Below, one piece after another: positions 62,698 through 64,000 of a DNA stretch of 64,000 nucleotides. Location: positions 620,001 through 684,000 of the forward strand of contig NZ_CP053108.1 of assembly GCF_013009075.1 (NCBI RefSeq), given 5' to 3'. The notes under the pieces were generated by a model. It made no database searches. It was not told the origin of the DNA and worked only from the letters and a program-made list of their open reading frames with translations. Within the stretch, counting starts at the first letter, position 1. The number at the start of each line of letters is the position of its first letter. Source of the stretch: Halomonas sp. TA22. GTDB taxonomy: Bacteria; Pseudomonadota; Gammaproteobacteria; Pseudomonadales; Halomonadaceae. Made by a program: the position numbers and the translations under genes.

Positions 62698-63963
62698 TTA
62701 CCTGCCAATCAACCCCGTGGTCAGCCAGGGTTGCCAGGCGAGCAGCACCAGCGTCACCAGAGTGCCGAACAGAAACGGCAGCAGGGCGCGGAAGATGCGC
62801 AACGGCGAGGCACCGGTCATCGACGAGGCGATGAACAGCCCCGCCCCCACCGGGGGGGTGAGCAATCCCATCACCAGTGTCAGGCACACCACCACGCCAA
62901 ACTGGTAGGGGCTCACGCCGAACTGGCTCTGGGCGATGGGCAGCAGGATTGGCACCACCAGGATCAGCGCGGCGATGCCGTCGACGATCATGCCCACCAG
63001 CAGCAGTGCGCCGATCACCAGCAGCAGGAACAGGAACGGATCGGTGGTCAGTGCCGAGATCCAGGCCGCCGCCATCTGCGGCAGGCGCTCGTAGGTGACC
63101 ACCCAGCCGAACACCCCGGCGGCGGCGATCAGCATGATCACCAGCCCCGCGTTCACCGCCGTGCGCTTGAGCAACTCGGGCAGTCGGGCAAGCGCCAGGT
63201 CACGATACAGAAAGCGCCCGATCAGCAGCGCGGCAAGCGAGGCGAGCGCCGCCGATTCGGTGGGTGTGGCCAGCCCCAGCAAGATGCCGCCGATGATGAT
63301 CAGCGGAATGCTCAGTGCCGGCAGTCCCATCAGAAGGGCACGCAGCGCCTGGGCCCTGGTCGGCCACTGGCCGCGCGGATACTGCTGCACCAGGCCAACC
63401 CCAGCGATGGCCAGAAAGAAGGTGAAGCCGAGAATCAGCCCCGGCAGAATGCCGGCGATGAACATTTCGGCGATCGGCACCTGGGCCATGACACCGAACA
63501 GCACGAACAGCATCGACGGCGGGATGATCGGCGAAAGCAACCCCCCGGCGGCAGTGATTGCCGCGGCGTAGGACCTGTCGTACCCCTCGGCCTCCATGGC
63601 CGGCACCATGGCCCGCGACATGATCGCGATCTGCGAGGCCGCCGAGCCGATGATCGCCGCCATCATCATGTTGGCGACCAGGTTGATGTAGGCCAGGCCA
63701 CCGCGAAAGCCGCCCACCAGCAGTCGTGCCAGGTCGATCAGCCGGCGGGTCAGACCGCCCTCGTTCATCAGCTCGCCGGCCAGCATGAACAGTGGAATCG
63801 CCAGCAGACCGTAACTCTCGATAGCACCGAACAGCTGCTGCGGATAGGAGTCGAACAGCACCGTGTTGCCAGACACGGCAATGTAGAACAGCGCCGTGAG
63901 CGCCAGCACCAGGGCGATCGGTACCGCTGCCAGCAAAAGCAGGGTGAAGGCCGCCAGCGTCAT
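62698..63963 (-). CDS. dctM: TRAP transporter large permease (DctM)
   Basis: A 421-residue membrane protein with 11-12 helices. PLFMLAGELMNEGGLTRRLIDLARLL, ANMMMAAIIGSAASQIAIMSRAMVPAM and GLLSPIIPPSMLFVLFGVMAQ are DctM family motifs; the end is LTPPVGAGLFIASSMTGA. It forms the transport channel with a DctQ subunit and works with a periplasmic DctP. The ATG at 63963 overlaps the end of the small subunit gene by ATGA. The binding protein lies outside the window. The nearby DcaP-like porin gene suggests a shared substrate. Confidence 0.94.
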   Translation of the reverse strand: MTLAAFTLLLLAAVPIALVLALTALFYIAVSGNTVLFDSYPQQLFGAIESYGLLAIPLFMLAGELMNEGGLTRRLIDLARLLVGGFRGGLAYINLVANMMMAAIIGSAASQIAIMSRAMVPAMEAEGYDRSYAAAITAAGGLLSPIIPPSMLFVLFGVMAQVPIAEMFIAGILPGLILGFTFFLAIAGVGLVQQYPRGQWPTRAQALRALLMGLPALSIPLIIIGGILLGLATPTESAALASLAALLIGRFLYRDLALARLPELLKRTAVNAGLVIMLIAAAGVFGWVVTYERLPQMAAAWISALTTDPFLFLLLVIGALLLVGMIVDGIAALILVVPILLPIAQSQFGVSPYQFGVVVCLTLVMGLLTPPVGAGLFIASSMTGASPLRIFRALLPFLFGTLVTLVLLAWQPWLTTGLIGR

Positions 63964-64000
63964 GGCGTCTCTCCGTGGGCAGCCAGGGGATGGCGCAGGC
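63960..64000 (-). CDS. TRAP small permease (DctQ), C-terminal end only
   Basis: Only 13 codons including the stop are in the window. The frame LRHPLAAHGETP ends in TGA (63960-63962) overlapping the dctM ATG. Position immediately before dctM is the usual one for dctQ. There is too little sequence to identify it by itself. Confidence 0.5.
   Translation of the reverse strand, partial: LRHPLAAHGETP

Overview
The window looks like a chromosomal segment of a high-GC, metabolically versatile Gammaproteobacterium. The protein mix suggests the Halomonadaceae (Halomonas-like): several TRAP and tripartite tricarboxylate transporters, an ATP-independent arginine-succinyltransferase pathway gene (astE), DcaP-type porin, TAXI-TRAP with DUF1850, a GNAT-nitrilase fusion, and purEK. 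That placement is inference from gene content, not a database result. I saw no rRNA, tRNA, CRISPR array, insertion sequence or phage gene. Coding density is very high and no stretch above 300 bases lacks a gene or gene remnant.

Layout. 1-4431: a truncated class III aminotransferase, a TauE-type exporter, a short-chain dehydrogenase, a ChaC-type gamma-glutamylcyclotransferase and a dienelactone hydrolase. 4439-10745 (minus): an operon for a CUT1 sugar-type ABC importer (ATPase, binding protein, two permeases) followed by a DenD-like dehydrogenase and a hydroxyisobutyrate-dehydrogenase-family enzyme; the genes are tied by ATGA overlaps, preceded by a possible leader peptide, and contain a large nested hairpin between binding protein and permease. 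10973-15503: GNAT-nitrilase fusion, MtfA-like peptidase, VTT membrane protein, glycosyltransferase. 15594-17710: LysR regulator divergent from a tartrate/D-malate dehydrogenase.

17752-29396 is the most striking region: a sugar-acid catabolic cluster with an FMN hydroxyacid dehydrogenase, D-2-hydroxyacid dehydrogenase, UxaA/GarD-family dehydratase, DapA-family lyase, enolase-superfamily dehydratase and a TctABC importer on the minus strand, divergent from an IlvD/Edd-family sugar-acid dehydratase and a GntR/FCD regulator. A perfect 11-bp dyad overlies the promoter of the divergent pair and is the probable operator. The tctB-tctC-promoter part is visibly AT-richer than its surroundings.

29433-44901 holds WrbA, AstE with an adjacent basic amino acid ABC importer, a DASS carboxylate transporter, a CadR/CadA heavy-metal export pair with a classical MerR-type operator, a glutamine amidotransferase, an AIG2-like protein, a TraX-family membrane protein, a Tat-exported PhoX phosphatase and purE-purK. 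45100-50570 holds a CAP-domain protein, a TAXI-TRAP system with DUF1850, YaeQ and a small HTH protein. 50789-53821 is a PhnD/PhnE-like ABC importer resembling putative selenate transporters; a frameshifted amino acid permease remnant separates it from ilvD. The remainder holds an uncharacterised 230-residue protein, an AhpD-like protein, methylmalonate-semialdehyde dehydrogenase with a divergent LysR, SelO, a DcaP-like porin and the large and (truncated) small permease subunits of another TRAP transporter.
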